The translations under genes and the position numbers were made by a program. DNA of 9,558 nucleotides from positions 1 to 9,558 of the forward strand of contig JAJZRH010000016.1 of NCBI GenBank assembly GCA_021802795.1, read 5' to 3'. Positions within the stretch are counted from its first letter, which is position 1, and the number at the start of each line of letters is the position of its first letter. The notes under the pieces are model-generated. The model had not been told where the DNA came from. It saw nothing but the letters and a program-made list of their open reading frames with translations, and made no database searches. Source of the stretch: a bacterium (lineage in GTDB: Bacteria > Patescibacteriota > Minisyncoccia > Phycocordibacterales > Phycocordibacteraceae). Shown piece by piece: positions 1 to 7,120 of this stretch.

Positions 1-561
1 ACCGCCGACCTGAAGGTCCACGCTGTATTTCTCGTTGAGCGTCAGGTAATCAAGTCCCTGCAGGAGCGCATAGGTGAACTCGGTGTAGGAAATGCTTTCG
101 TCCGGCGTGTCCAGGCGCTTCTTAATGATCTCGCGCTTCACCAGGTCGTTCACCGTGAAGTGCTTGCCGACGTCGCGCAGGAACGGGAGAAGCTTCACCT
201 TGGAGAGCCATTCGGCGTTATCGACCATTTTGAACGACGCCTTGCCGAGAACGCTCTTCAACTGCTTCTCCAGCGCCCGGGTGTTCTTGGCGACCGTCTT
301 TTCGTCGAGCATTGAACGCTCGCCCTTTTCCTTCGGGTCGCCGATCATGCCGGTACCGCCGCCCACGACGAAGACGAGCTTGTTGCCCGCGTCGCCGAGG
401 CGCTTCATCAGGAGGACGACGGCAAGGTTCCCTACCTGTATGGAGTCGGCGGTCGGGTCAATACCGAGGTAGACGGTGCGGGGCGCAGAAAGTATTTGTT
501 CCGGCGCGGTTGAAGAAAGCTCGATGAGCCCGCGCGCTTTCAGTTCTTCGGCCGTGGTCAT
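1..561 (-). CDS. tyrS: Tyrosyl-tRNA synthetase, N-terminal part (cut by window edge)
   Basis: Class I aminoacyl-tRNA synthetase that activates tyrosine with ATP and charges tRNA-Tyr in the cytoplasm. The 187 visible residues match the Rossmann catalytic domain. They include YLGIDPTADS at 31-40, the HIGH-motif position at 42-45, VGGGTGMIGDP at 66-76, the segment FLRDVGKHFTVND at 127-139, SYTEF at 159-163 and the tyrosine-pocket pattern Y164-x3-Q168-x2-D171. The rest of the catalytic domain, with KMSKS, and the tRNA-binding part lie beyond base 1. Oddity: the HIGH motif reads QVGN, so the first His (His45 in the Geobacillus stearothermophilus enzyme) is Gln42, while the partner Thr37 is kept. 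The ATG at 559-561 has no Shine-Dalgarno sequence; a TATAGT hexamer lies 6 nt upstream. It follows the membrane-protein gene by 40 nt. The family assignment is secure; whether the enzyme is fully active is not shown. Confidence 0.95.
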   Translation of the reverse strand, partial: MTTAEELKARGLIELSSTAPEQILSAPRTVYLGIDPTADSIQVGNLAVVLLMKRLGDAGNKLVFVVGGGTGMIGDPKEKGERSMLDEKTVAKNTRALEKQLKSVLGKASFKMVDNAEWLSKVKLLPFLRDVGKHFTVNDLVKREIIKKRLDTPDESISYTEFTYALLQGLDYLTLNEKYSVDLQVGG

Positions 562-567
562 GCGGAA

Positions 568-597
568 ACTATATCACCCCGTGGTGAGCTAAGTCGA
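568..597 (-). promoter_or_regulatory. Possible leaderless promoter of tyrS
   Basis: On the minus strand TATAGT (568-573) lies 6 nt before the tyrS ATG. A weak -35 candidate TCGACT (592-597) sits 18 nt further upstream. With this spacing transcription would begin at or next to the A of the ATG, giving a leaderless mRNA. A 5-bp inverted repeat, TCACC/GGTGA (574-578 and 583-587), falls in the spacer and could be an operator or chance. Co-transcription from upstream is the alternative. Confidence 0.4.
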
Positions 598-601
598 ACC
601 A

Positions 602-1132
602 TTAGCGGGCGAGGAAGAAGAGGCCGATGGCGGGGGCGACGAACCACCACCAGAAGAACGCTTTGGGTGCAAAGAGCGCGTCAACCGCCGGAGTGAAGTT
701 GTACACGGGGGCGACCGGGAACACGTGGTACGCGAGCGCGAGCACGAACGCCGCACCGAGGAATGAGAGCGCAAGGAGCCCGAAGATGCCGATATAGAGG
801 AAGTCGGAAACGACGACGCGTCGCAAGATGATGTAGAACGCGAGAGTAAGTCCGCCATAGAGGCCCGCCTGTGCAAGGAGCGCGGTCATCGCCGGAGCCG
901 TAGGCAGAGCCGACATATACGGGAACATCGCGTAGAGCGCGTAGGCCGAGTAGAACGCGAGGAGGACGGCGACGAGCTGGCCGCGACCGATGTACCACGC
1001 AAAAAGGAAGAATATGGAAACCAGAATGATGACGATGAGAAAGTCGCTCGCCGAGTTCCAAATGGTAAACGCGTAATGCGTCGCGAGCGTGTTCACCTGG
1101 GCTATGGCACCGGTGGTCGAGGTGGCGGTCAT
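602..1132 (-). CDS. Hypothetical five-helix membrane protein
   Basis: I do not recognise this family. The 176-residue protein is strongly hydrophobic, with five likely membrane segments at about 30-49, 52-73, 82-103, 111-140 and 158-175. The loops are very short, including GRGQ near 49-52 and RR at 104-105. A tryptophan cluster (FFWWWF) opens the last segment and the chain ends LAR. No catalytic or metal-binding motif is visible, so the function is unknown. Two in-frame ATGs exist. The upstream one (1147) would add MYTIP, but its second and third codons coincide with a TATACT hexamer lying exactly 6 nt before the second ATG (1132). I chose the second start because that is the layout of a leaderless gene. 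The gene sits 34 nt (19 nt if started at 1147) after the hydrolase gene and 40 nt before tyrS, so it is probably in the same operon or has its own promoter. Confidence 0.8.
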   Translation of the reverse strand: MTATSTTGAIAQVNTLATHYAFTIWNSASDFLIVIILVSIFFLFAWYIGRGQLVAVLLAFYSAYALYAMFPYMSALPTAPAMTALLAQAGLYGGLTLAFYIILRRVVVSDFLYIGIFGLLALSFLGAAFVLALAYHVFPVAPVYNFTPAVDALFAPKAFFWWWFVAPAIGLFFLAR

Positions 1133-1138
1133 AGGAAT

Positions 1139-1144
1139 AGTATA
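1139..1144 (-). promoter_or_regulatory. -10-like box 6 nt before the membrane-protein ATG
   Basis: TATACT on the minus strand differs from the TATAAT consensus at one position and lies 6 nt before the ATG at 1132. No good -35 is present at 17 nt. TTGTCC is found 14 nt upstream, the same short spacing as TTGACC before TATACT at the secreted-protein gene. It supports leaderless initiation at 1132 but is not proof. Confidence 0.4.
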
Positions 1145-1166
1145 CATCCTGTTTTTTCGGACAATC

Positions 1167-1937
1167 CTACTTCTGCAGTTTTTCTATTGAGTCGAGAACC
1201 GCCTGCAGGACGGCATGGCTGAACACGACCTTGTGATGTCCGCTGACCGGCACCTCTATATTCGCGGCCGCGCCGTCCAGGAAACTTCCCCGCTCCGCCC
1301 ATACGTGGTTGTCGTATTCCGGGATGACGGAAATGATGCGGTCGTTTACCGCATGATGTTTTTCAAGGTCGCGGATTATCTCGCTATCCGTGCGGAGTTC
1401 CCTGAAGGAATCGTGCGGAACGAGCTTTGCCATTGCAGAACCGGAAAAAGGCGTGGCGATGGCCACCATGCCCAGTACGCGGTTATCCGCATTGTGATGC
1501 GCAAGCAGGTATTTCCCGATGAGACCTCCCTTGCTGTGCGCGACGAGAATTGCGCCCGAGATATTCTCTTTCTCAATAAGCTCTCTCACCGCCTGCGCCC
1601 CGCGGCCGACCTTCGGGGGAATGTGGCCGAGTGCGGGGACGATGTGCACGACGAGCGCACGGAGCGTCTTGGCGGCTGTTGGGACGCTATAGATGTTTAG
1701 CCCCAGGCCGGGGACGATATACACCGGATGGCCTTGCAGGGATATCCGGTCCCCCAAGTGCTTCATGAAGCTCCATCGGCCGAGAATTCCCGGGATGAGA
1801 ATGACCGGAGCCTTCCCTTCCACTATATGTCCCAGATAATGCTTGGGCGGAGTGTGGTGGATCACCGTCGCGAGCGTGCCGCGAAGCATGTATCCGTAAT
1901 CAACCAGCCATGCTCCGATTTTCTTATGAAGAGGCAT
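1167..1937 (-). CDS. Alpha/beta-hydrolase, lipase/esterase-like
   Basis: A 256-residue alpha/beta-hydrolase fold protein related to PGAP1/triacylglycerol-lipase-type enzymes. The strand VILIPGILG at 45-53 gives the oxyanion-side HG-like turn. The nucleophile elbow is LVAHSKGG at 131-138, with Ser135 as the likely nucleophile; the first Gly of GxSxG is Ala here, as in many family members. IATPFSGS at 160-167 follows, as in lipases. The probable acid is Asp209 in IPEYDNHVW and the probable base is His235 in SGHHKVVFS (232-240). No signal peptide or clear membrane helix is seen, so it is likely cytoplasmic or peripheral. The substrate cannot be told. It starts 25 nt after dnaJ with no Shine-Dalgarno sequence and is most likely co-transcribed with the chaperone genes. 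Its link to protein folding, if any, is unknown. Confidence 0.85.
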   Translation of the reverse strand: MPLHKKIGAWLVDYGYMLRGTLATVIHHTPPKHYLGHIVEGKAPVILIPGILGRWSFMKHLGDRISLQGHPVYIVPGLGLNIYSVPTAAKTLRALVVHIVPALGHIPPKVGRGAQAVRELIEKENISGAILVAHSKGGLIGKYLLAHHNADNRVLGMVAIATPFSGSAMAKLVPHDSFRELRTDSEIIRDLEKHHAVNDRIISVIPEYDNHVWAERGSFLDGAAANIEVPVSGHHKVVFSHAVLQAVLDSIEKLQK

Positions 1938-1962
1938 GGTTTTTGAGCAGCTTGGTCGTTCT

Positions 1963-3051
1963 TTAGAGCCCTTCGGTTTTCAGCTCTTCTACGGACTTCT
2001 TAGCTTTGCCGGAGAGCTTGTGCGGGAGCGCCACTTCCAAGCGGATGATGATGTCGCCGCGGCCGCCCTGCTCGGGGATGCCTTTGCCGGCCACGCGCAG
2101 GAGCTCTTCCGCGCGCTTCATGGGCGGTATCTTCACTTCAAGCGTCTTCCCTTCCAGACTTTCTATAGAAACGGTAGTGCCGAGGAGTGCGTCGGTGAGC
2201 TTGACCGGCAGGTCCATGATGAGGTTTGCGCCGTCGCGGCGGAAGATTGGGTGCGGCTTCACGTGCACTTTCACATACAGGTCGCCTGCCGTGCCTGCCT
2301 TGATGGCTTCGCCTTGCCCGGGCATGCGAATCATCTCGCCGTTATCGATGCCGGCGGGAATGTTTATCTTCACTTCCTCCTGTTTGCGGTGCACGCCGTG
2401 GCCTTTGCATTCGGGGCACTTCTCCTTCGGTATCTTCCCGGTGCCTTCGCAGGCCACGCAGGTGCGCACAGAGGTGAACTGGCCGAGTATTGAATTGCGC
2501 GTCTCGTGCACGCGGCCGCTGCCGTTGCAGGTTTTACAGGACTCCAACTCGGTGCCGGGCTTTGCGCCACTGCCCTGACAAAGCGTGCAGGTAGAGACTT
2601 TTGTGAGAAGAACGGTACGGATCGTACCGAAGGCCGCGTCTTTGAACGGGACTTCCAAATCAATGGAGATGTCGCGGCCGCGCGGCGCGCGCGCTTGGCC
2701 GCGCGTGCCCCCGAACATATCGCCGAAGATATCGCCGAAATCGAATTCCACGCCGCCCTGACCGAATCCTTGCTGGAACTGGGAGAAGTCGAATCCGCCG
2801 AACGGATTTCCCCCGGCGCCTCCGGCGCCGGGATGCCCTCCGGCAAACGCCTGTCCATAGGTGTCGTACTCGCGGCGCTTCTTGTCGTCGGACAGCACCG
2901 AGTACGCCTCGGTGATTTCCTTGAACTTGGATTCGTCAGTGCCGCCCTTGTCGGGATGGTACTTGTGCGCGAGCTTGCGGAACGCCTTCTTGATGTCGTC
3001 CTTGCTTGCTTTGCGGTCCACGCCGAGCACGTTGTAATAATCCTTTGCCAT
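1963..3051 (-). CDS. dnaJ: Chaperone DnaJ (type I Hsp40)
   Basis: Co-chaperone that brings unfolded proteins to DnaK and stimulates its ATPase. All parts of a type I DnaJ are present in 362 residues, the usual length being about 370-380. The J domain covers about 4-66 with the essential HPD at 32-34. A Gly/Phe region covers about 68-115. The zinc domain has four repeats: CTLCQGSG (155), CKTCNGSG (172), CVACEGTG (198) and CPECKGHG (212). The C-terminal substrate-binding domains run from about 225 to 345. An in-frame ATG 13 codons upstream exists, but [10 protein letters not shown] is the family's normal N-terminus, and the upstream extension overlaps the promoter. No Shine-Dalgarno sequence precedes the chosen start; a TATACT box lies 10 nt before it. 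The gene follows dnaK, separated by a terminator-like hairpin, and precedes the hydrolase by 25 nt. Confidence 0.97.
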   Translation of the reverse strand: MAKDYYNVLGVDRKASKDDIKKAFRKLAHKYHPDKGGTDESKFKEITEAYSVLSDDKKRREYDTYGQAFAGGHPGAGGAGGNPFGGFDFSQFQQGFGQGGVEFDFGDIFGDMFGGTRGQARAPRGRDISIDLEVPFKDAAFGTIRTVLLTKVSTCTLCQGSGAKPGTELESCKTCNGSGRVHETRNSILGQFTSVRTCVACEGTGKIPKEKCPECKGHGVHRKQEEVKINIPAGIDNGEMIRMPGQGEAIKAGTAGDLYVKVHVKPHPIFRRDGANLIMDLPVKLTDALLGTTVSIESLEGKTLEVKIPPMKRAEELLRVAGKGIPEQGGRGDIIIRLEVALPHKLSGKAKKSVEELKTEGL

Positions 3052-3061
3052 GTGTTGTTTG

Positions 3062-3090
3062 AGTATACGCTTCTTGTATTTTGTATGCAA
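3062..3090 (-). promoter_or_regulatory. dnaJ promoter with a very short leader
   Basis: On the minus strand TTGCAT (3085-3090) and TATACT (3062-3067) are separated by 17 nt, the optimal spacing. The -10 differs from consensus at one base. The ATG of dnaJ begins 10 nt after the -10, so the leader would be only about 3-4 nt. The -35 directly follows the T-rich tail of the dnaK-dnaJ hairpin, consistent with a restart after termination. Confidence 0.65.
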
Positions 3091-3125
3091 AACAAAGCGG
3101 CGCGAGGATTCGCGCCGCTTTTGTT
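3085..3125 (-). terminator. Intrinsic terminator or attenuator between dnaK and dnaJ
   Basis: The arms AAAGCGGCGCG (3094-3104) and CGCGCCGCTTT (3111-3121) form an 11-bp GC-rich hairpin with a 6-nt loop, extendable to 3091-3125 with a bulge. Read in the gene direction it is followed by TTTGTTTT, a usable but interrupted U tract. The opposite strand has an even better T run, so it could work both ways, although no plus-strand gene is seen. It probably reduces dnaJ transcription relative to dnaK. Confidence 0.75.
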
Positions 3126-3137
3126 TTTATATCGAAG

Positions 3138-5030
<1,893 letters not shown>

Positions 5031-5059
5031 AGGTAATAATTAAAATTAGCTGTAATTCG

Positions 5060-5089
5060 ATTCTACAGAAAACAGAGACCCAAATGCAA
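5060..5089 (-). promoter_or_regulatory. Promoter of dnaK in the grpE-dnaK gap
   Basis: TTGCAT (5084-5089) and TAGAAT (5060-5065) on the minus strand are 18 nt apart, and the -35 directly abuts the grpE stop codon. The leader would be about 22 nt, AT-rich and without a Shine-Dalgarno sequence. The -35 hexamer is the same as at dnaJ. A second -10-like TTTAAT lies 8 nt before the ATG and could give a nearly leaderless transcript. No CIRCE element (TTAGCACTC-N9-GAGTGCTAA) is present. Confidence 0.55.
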
Positions 5090-5629
5090 CTAGTTCGCGA
5101 AATGCGCCACGCGCACCTTCGCCGGGCGGATGACTGAGCCGTTTATGCGCCACCCCTTCTCTAATACAGCGGTAATTGTATCATCTTTCGCTTCGGAATC
5201 AGCCGGATCCTGGCCGAGAGCTTCATGGAACGCCGGGTCGAATTTCTCGCCGACTTTTCCGACTTCTTCCAATCCGAGCGCGGCGAATGCGCCCTCGAGC
5301 TGCTTCGCAATCGCAATGAACCCTTCCGGCAATTCCCCGTGCTCTTTCGAGCGCTCGAGCGCGTCAAAGGCCGGGAGAAGCGTCTCCACCGCCTTCACTT
5401 TCCCGCGGACTTCCGCCGCCTTTGCATCGTCGCCGAAGCGCTTGAGGGCGTTCACATAGTCCGCCTTGGCCCGCTGCCAGCCGTCCATATATTCTTGTTT
5501 TTCCTTCCGGCAGGCTGCGAGCTCGTCGCGAACTTTCTTCATCTTCGCCTCTGCCTTCTCCTCGCCGACTTCTTCGGTGTCGGGCTCAATGACGCTTTCC
5601 GGTTCTATGTCATCTCCTTTCCATTCCAT
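5090..5629 (-). CDS. grpE: Nucleotide exchange factor GrpE
   Basis: GrpE releases ADP from DnaK and so resets the Hsp70 cycle. The 179-residue protein has the family layout. An acidic, probably disordered N-terminus (about 1-28) is followed by a long charged helix (about 29-80) that should form the dimeric coiled coil, with ADYVNALKRF at 57-66. The C-terminal beta domain carries the family signature: GEKFDPAFHEALGQ at 127-140, then KGWRINGSVIRPAKVRV at 158-174. The reading frame is open for 25 more codons upstream, but that stretch reads through the inverted repeat and looks non-coding. The ATG at 5629 starts the normal acidic N-terminus. No Shine-Dalgarno sequence precedes it; CATAGT lies 6 nt upstream. 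It is first of the grpE-dnaK-dnaJ group, as in many bacteria, but no hrcA precedes it here. Confidence 0.95.
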   Translation of the reverse strand: MEWKGDDIEPESVIEPDTEEVGEEKAEAKMKKVRDELAACRKEKQEYMDGWQRAKADYVNALKRFGDDAKAAEVRGKVKAVETLLPAFDALERSKEHGELPEGFIAIAKQLEGAFAALGLEEVGKVGEKFDPAFHEALGQDPADSEAKDDTITAVLEKGWRINGSVIRPAKVRVAHFAN

Positions 5630-5635
5630 ACGCCT

Positions 5636-5664
5636 ACTATGCCCCGTATGACAACTTTTTACAA
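5636..5664 (-). promoter_or_regulatory. Possible leaderless promoter of grpE
   Basis: TTGTAA (5659-5664) and CATAGT (5636-5641) are 17 nt apart on the minus strand. The -10 ends 6 nt before the grpE ATG, so the transcript would be leaderless. Both hexamers match consensus at four of six positions, so this is only moderate. The spacer coincides with one arm of the 18-bp inverted repeat, so insertion of that element would have supplied part of the promoter. Confidence 0.4.
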
Positions 5665-5720
5665 GATTTGCGTATGGTAGGTGTCGCTTTCGTCCCGAAA
5701 TCAAAAGTTGTCATACGGGG
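5642..5720. repeat. 79-bp element with 18-bp terminal inverted repeats, flanked by TATG
   Basis: CCCCGTATGACAACTTTT at 5642-5659 is repeated exactly, inverted, at 5703-5720, with 43 bp between. TATG lies immediately outside each arm (5638-5641 and 5721-5724) in direct orientation, as a target-site duplication would. The direct repeat can be read as TATGCCC, so the exact edges are ambiguous. The inside holds no gene. This is the structure of a miniature inverted-repeat transposable element. A long RNA hairpin or paired operator upstream of grpE is the alternative. No other copy is present in this window. Confidence 0.55.
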
Positions 5721-5724
5721 TATG

Positions 5725-5738
5725 CCCGAAATATCGGG
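5725..5738. repeat. Small palindrome CCCGAAATATCGGG beside the inverted-repeat element
   Basis: CCCGA and TCGGG pair around an AATA loop. A related motif GTCCCGAAAT lies inside the neighbouring element at 5692-5701, and the minus strand of 5731-5740 reads GTCCCGATAT, so the motif occurs in both orientations about 30 bp apart. It may be a protein-binding site, part of a larger mobile element, or chance. Confidence 0.3.
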
Positions 5739-5749
5739 ACAGGTCAATG

Positions 5750-5780
5750 AAAATGCGAACGCCGCTTTCCGGGCGGCGTT
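5750..5780 (-). terminator. Probable terminator of the gene at 5789-6130
   Basis: AACGCCGC (5758-5765) and GCGGCGTT (5773-5780) form an 8-bp hairpin with a 7-nt loop just after the stop codon. In the gene direction the tail is CGCATTTT, so the U run is short and starts late; termination may be partial. Confidence 0.6.
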
Positions 5781-5788
5781 GGACTGAG

Positions 5789-6130
5789 TTAAGAAAGTAT
5801 CGGATCAAGGAACATGAGCTCCCGATTTAGCTCGCAGATGAACTCGAGGAACCGTTTCTTTTTTTCGAGCTCCAATCGATTCCAGTAGGCCAGCAGTATC
5901 TCCTGCTCCTTTACGCCGCGGACGCCGCTGCAGATCGTCGGATGCAAGTTCTGCAAGACGCTTCGAATGAGGAGTAGGGTCTTCCGTTCGAGCGCCTGGG
6001 GAACCATGTCGTGCCAGCTGCAAGTCCTGCGTGCCGCCCAGACATCTTTTTCTATCATATAGACGATGGTAGCGGCTGTGATCATGTCCCCATCGTCGTC
6101 AAACATTTCCCGTATCTGATTGCTGTCCAT
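5789..6130 (-). CDS. Hypothetical protein, probably all-helical
   Basis: I do not recognise this 113-residue protein. It starts with an acidic stretch (MFDDDGD at 9-15), followed by likely helices at about 16-31, 46-62 and 74-106. The last is rich in Glu, Lys and Leu (around LELEKKKRFLEFI at 86-98) and could form a coiled coil or bundle. Three Cys (37, 67, 99) are not arranged as a metal site. There is no signal peptide or membrane segment, so it should be cytoplasmic. The start is supported by GAGG 5 nt before the ATG. Upstream, between this gene and the terminator at 6213-6238, only a weak promoter (TTGACT, 18 nt, TACGCT) is seen, so its expression may depend partly on read-through. It is the last gene before the chaperone cluster and has its own terminator. 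Confidence 0.75.
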   Translation of the reverse strand: MDSNQIREMFDDDGDMITAATIVYMIEKDVWAARRTCSWHDMVPQALERKTLLLIRSVLQNLHPTICSGVRGVKEQEILLAYWNRLELEKKKRFLEFICELNRELMFLDPILS

Positions 6131-6212
6131 GATCCCCTCACTGGTGAACTAAAAGGTCTCCTTGCGGAAGACCGCCCGAGGGAGAGCGTACACCCGGTGA
6201 CCCTTCGCAGTC

Positions 6213-6238
6213 AAAAGACAAACCCCGCCGAGGCGGGG
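6213..6238 (-). terminator. Intrinsic terminator after the small gene at 6261-6452
   Basis: CCCCGC and GCGGGG (6223-6228 and 6233-6238) form a 6-bp GC stem with a 4-nt loop, followed in the gene direction by TTTGTCTTTT. It begins about 22 nt after the stop codon. A neighbouring GGCGGGG run (6242-6248) allows an alternative pairing. Confidence 0.75.
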
Positions 6239-6260
6239 CCTGGCGGGGTGCGCATTGCTA

Positions 6261-6452
6261 TCAAACGGGGCGGACGAACGTGCAACGCTGGTCTTCTCTG
6301 ACCACGGTGCCGATGAGCTCGTACGGAATGTTTACCCACTTGCCGGTTTTAGCGGCCTCCATGTCGCTGCTCCGCAGGGTCTCGCCGGGTTCAACATGCC
6401 TGCCAACGACTTTTTCGTTTGGATCGAGCGGGTGCTTGTGCTGTTCGAACAT
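6261..6452 (-). CDS. Small HPLD/GKW-family protein, copy A
   Basis: A 63-residue protein of unknown function, homologous to the genes at 7121-7324 and 7299-7541. Residues shared by all three are HxHPLD (5-10), E13, G17, E24, D30, GKW (37-39), P43, G48 and RP (61-62). The pattern suggests a compact beta-rich domain with one tryptophan and a C-terminal strand ending in RP. The 'GD...W.PV...RP' style recalls short domains found in some phage and environmental proteins; that resemblance is from memory and untested. This copy is the most diverged: it has NIP instead of PVP after GKW. The start is firmly set by AGGAGGT 4 nt before the ATG, and a TTGACA promoter lies upstream. It ends in TGA and is followed by its own terminator, so it is an independent transcription unit. 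Confidence 0.85.
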   Translation of the reverse strand: MFEQHKHPLDPNEKVVGRHVEPGETLRSSDMEAAKTGKWVNIPYELIGTVVREDQRCTFVRPV

Positions 6453-6488
6453 ATATACCTCCTGCTGTGGGATGGTTGATCAAACCTT

Positions 6489-6517
6489 TATATATCACGC
6501 AAATTCGGTTCTGTCAA
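6489..6517 (-). promoter_or_regulatory. Promoter of copy A
   Basis: A perfect TTGACA (6512-6517) and TATATA (6489-6494) are 17 nt apart on the minus strand. The leader is about 30-35 nt and ends in a strong AGGAGGT ribosome-binding site. The -35 starts only 3 nt beyond the tail of the terminator of the previous gene, so the two units are packed tightly. Confidence 0.75.
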
Positions 6518-6520
6518 TTA

Positions 6521-6567
6521 CGGAAAACAGAAGCCGTTCGCAGAAGCGGGGCTTCTGCGAACGGCTT
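6521..6567 (-). terminator. 16-bp hairpin terminator overlapping the stop codon of 6566-6943
   Basis: AAGCCGTTCGCAGAAG (6531-6546) and its exact inverted copy (6552-6567) form a 16-bp perfect hairpin with a 5-nt loop. The gene's TAA stop (6566-6568) is part of the hairpin. The tail in the gene direction is CTGTTTTCCG, a short U run. The stem is unusually long and perfect for a terminator and may also protect the mRNA 3' end. Confidence 0.7.
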
Positions 6568-6943
6568 AGAACGGCGAGCTGTCCTCGATGACTTCCACCA
6601 ACAGGTAGTATTGCGTGGTTTTGGATTTCCTGCGGAGCGGATGGCGCACCATCGTTTCCCCGGCGACCCGCACTATGCTTTTGCCTTCCCAGCACTGCAT
6701 CGCTTCGTGGACGAAATCGTCGGAAACGTAGCCGCATGTTTCGAGGACTTCGTCCGGTTCCACACAGCGGAGGCGCAGACGGCACAGCACATCGCTGATC
6801 CTGTCTTTCGGCAGGATGGGACACATCCCCTCCACGCTAATGCCTTCGATGTTCACACTGCCGTCCACCATCCTGAACATTCCGGATGCCTTGGCAACGA
6901 GGCCGGGCGGTCCGTACAGCGTTATCTCCTGCGATTTATCCAT
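6566..6943 (-). CDS. Hypothetical cysteine-containing protein
   Basis: I do not recognise this 125-residue protein. The N-terminus (SQEITLYGPPGLVAKASGMFR at about 4-24) looks like a strand-turn-helix. The middle is acidic and carries five Cys (41, 54, 60, 70, 84) without CxxC pairs, so a zinc site is not evident. A basic stretch HPLRRKSK (101-108) precedes a final strand YYLLVEVIE (112-120). There is no signal peptide or membrane segment. GPPG at 11-14 resembles a nucleotide-binding loop but lacks the GKT/S, so I do not call it one. The frame is open 14 codons further upstream, but the ATG at 6943 is preceded by GGGAGAG about 7 nt away and is preferred. It has its own promoter and a long hairpin terminator, and lies between two copies of the HPLD/GKW family. 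Confidence 0.75.
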   Translation of the reverse strand: MDKSQEITLYGPPGLVAKASGMFRMVDGSVNIEGISVEGMCPILPKDRISDVLCRLRLRCVEPDEVLETCGYVSDDFVHEAMQCWEGKSIVRVAGETMVRHPLRRKSKTTQYYLLVEVIEDSSPF

Positions 6944-6964
6944 TGAGATCTCTCCCGTATTATT

Positions 6965-6978
6965 GGGCCGTATGGCCC
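6965..6978. promoter_or_regulatory. Palindrome in the leader of 6566-6943
   Basis: GGGCCGTATGGCCC forms a 5-bp stem with a 4-nt loop between the promoter and the ribosome-binding site. It could be an operator, an mRNA 5' hairpin or chance. Confidence 0.3.
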
Positions 6979-6993
6979 GGTTCACCTATGCTG

Positions 6994-7022
6994 GTTTTAC
7001 AGTAATAAATAAGTGCTGTCAA
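6994..7022 (-). promoter_or_regulatory. Promoter of the gene at 6566-6943
   Basis: A perfect TTGACA (7017-7022) and TAAAAC (6994-6999) are 17 nt apart on the minus strand. The -35 is strong and the -10 only fair (four of six). The leader would be about 45 nt and contains the palindrome GGGCCGTATGGCCC. Confidence 0.6.
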
Positions 7023-7083
7023 ACCCTGGACGGCCGGTAAACTTTTCAATCCGTAAAAAAGCCCGTAAGGTGGCGCCTGCAGG

Positions 7084-7116
7084 AAAAGAAAAGCGGCCCC
7101 ACGTGAGTGGGACCGC
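7084..7116 (-). terminator. Intrinsic terminator after 7121-7324
   Basis: GCGGCCCCAC (7093-7102) and GTGGGACCGC (7107-7116) form a 10-bp stem, one pair being G-U in the RNA, with a GTGA-side tetraloop. TTTTCTTTT follows in the gene direction. It begins 4 nt after the stop codon. Confidence 0.85.
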
Positions 7117-7120
7117 AGAG

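Noticed and set aside
1936..2493. Open reading frame of 185 codons on the plus strand inside dnaJ
   Set aside because: It is antisense to a certain gene; its composition follows from the high-GC codon pattern of dnaJ. The same holds for all other long plus-strand frames over tyrS, the hydrolase, dnaK and grpE.
3052..3090. DnaJ start 13 codons upstream
   Set aside because: The extension covers a good promoter and the standard DnaJ N-terminus [10 protein letters not shown] starts at 3051.
5630..5704. Longer GrpE with 25 extra N-terminal residues
   Set aside because: The extension would be encoded by the inverted-repeat element and does not resemble GrpE N-termini; the internal ATG begins the expected acidic stretch.
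5031..5760. CIRCE heat-shock operator or HrcA control
   Set aside because: Searched by eye for TTAGCACTC and GAGTGCTAA in the grpE and dnaK upstream regions; neither half-site is present.
5630..5788. tRNA or structured RNA gene upstream of grpE
   Set aside because: No cloverleaf or conserved T-loop (GTTCRANNC with flanking stem) is visible; the inverted repeat and a terminator explain the structure seen.
6881..6943. GPPG in the protein at 6566-6943 as a P-loop
   Set aside because: The GKT/S part of the Walker A motif is missing and no Walker B is seen.
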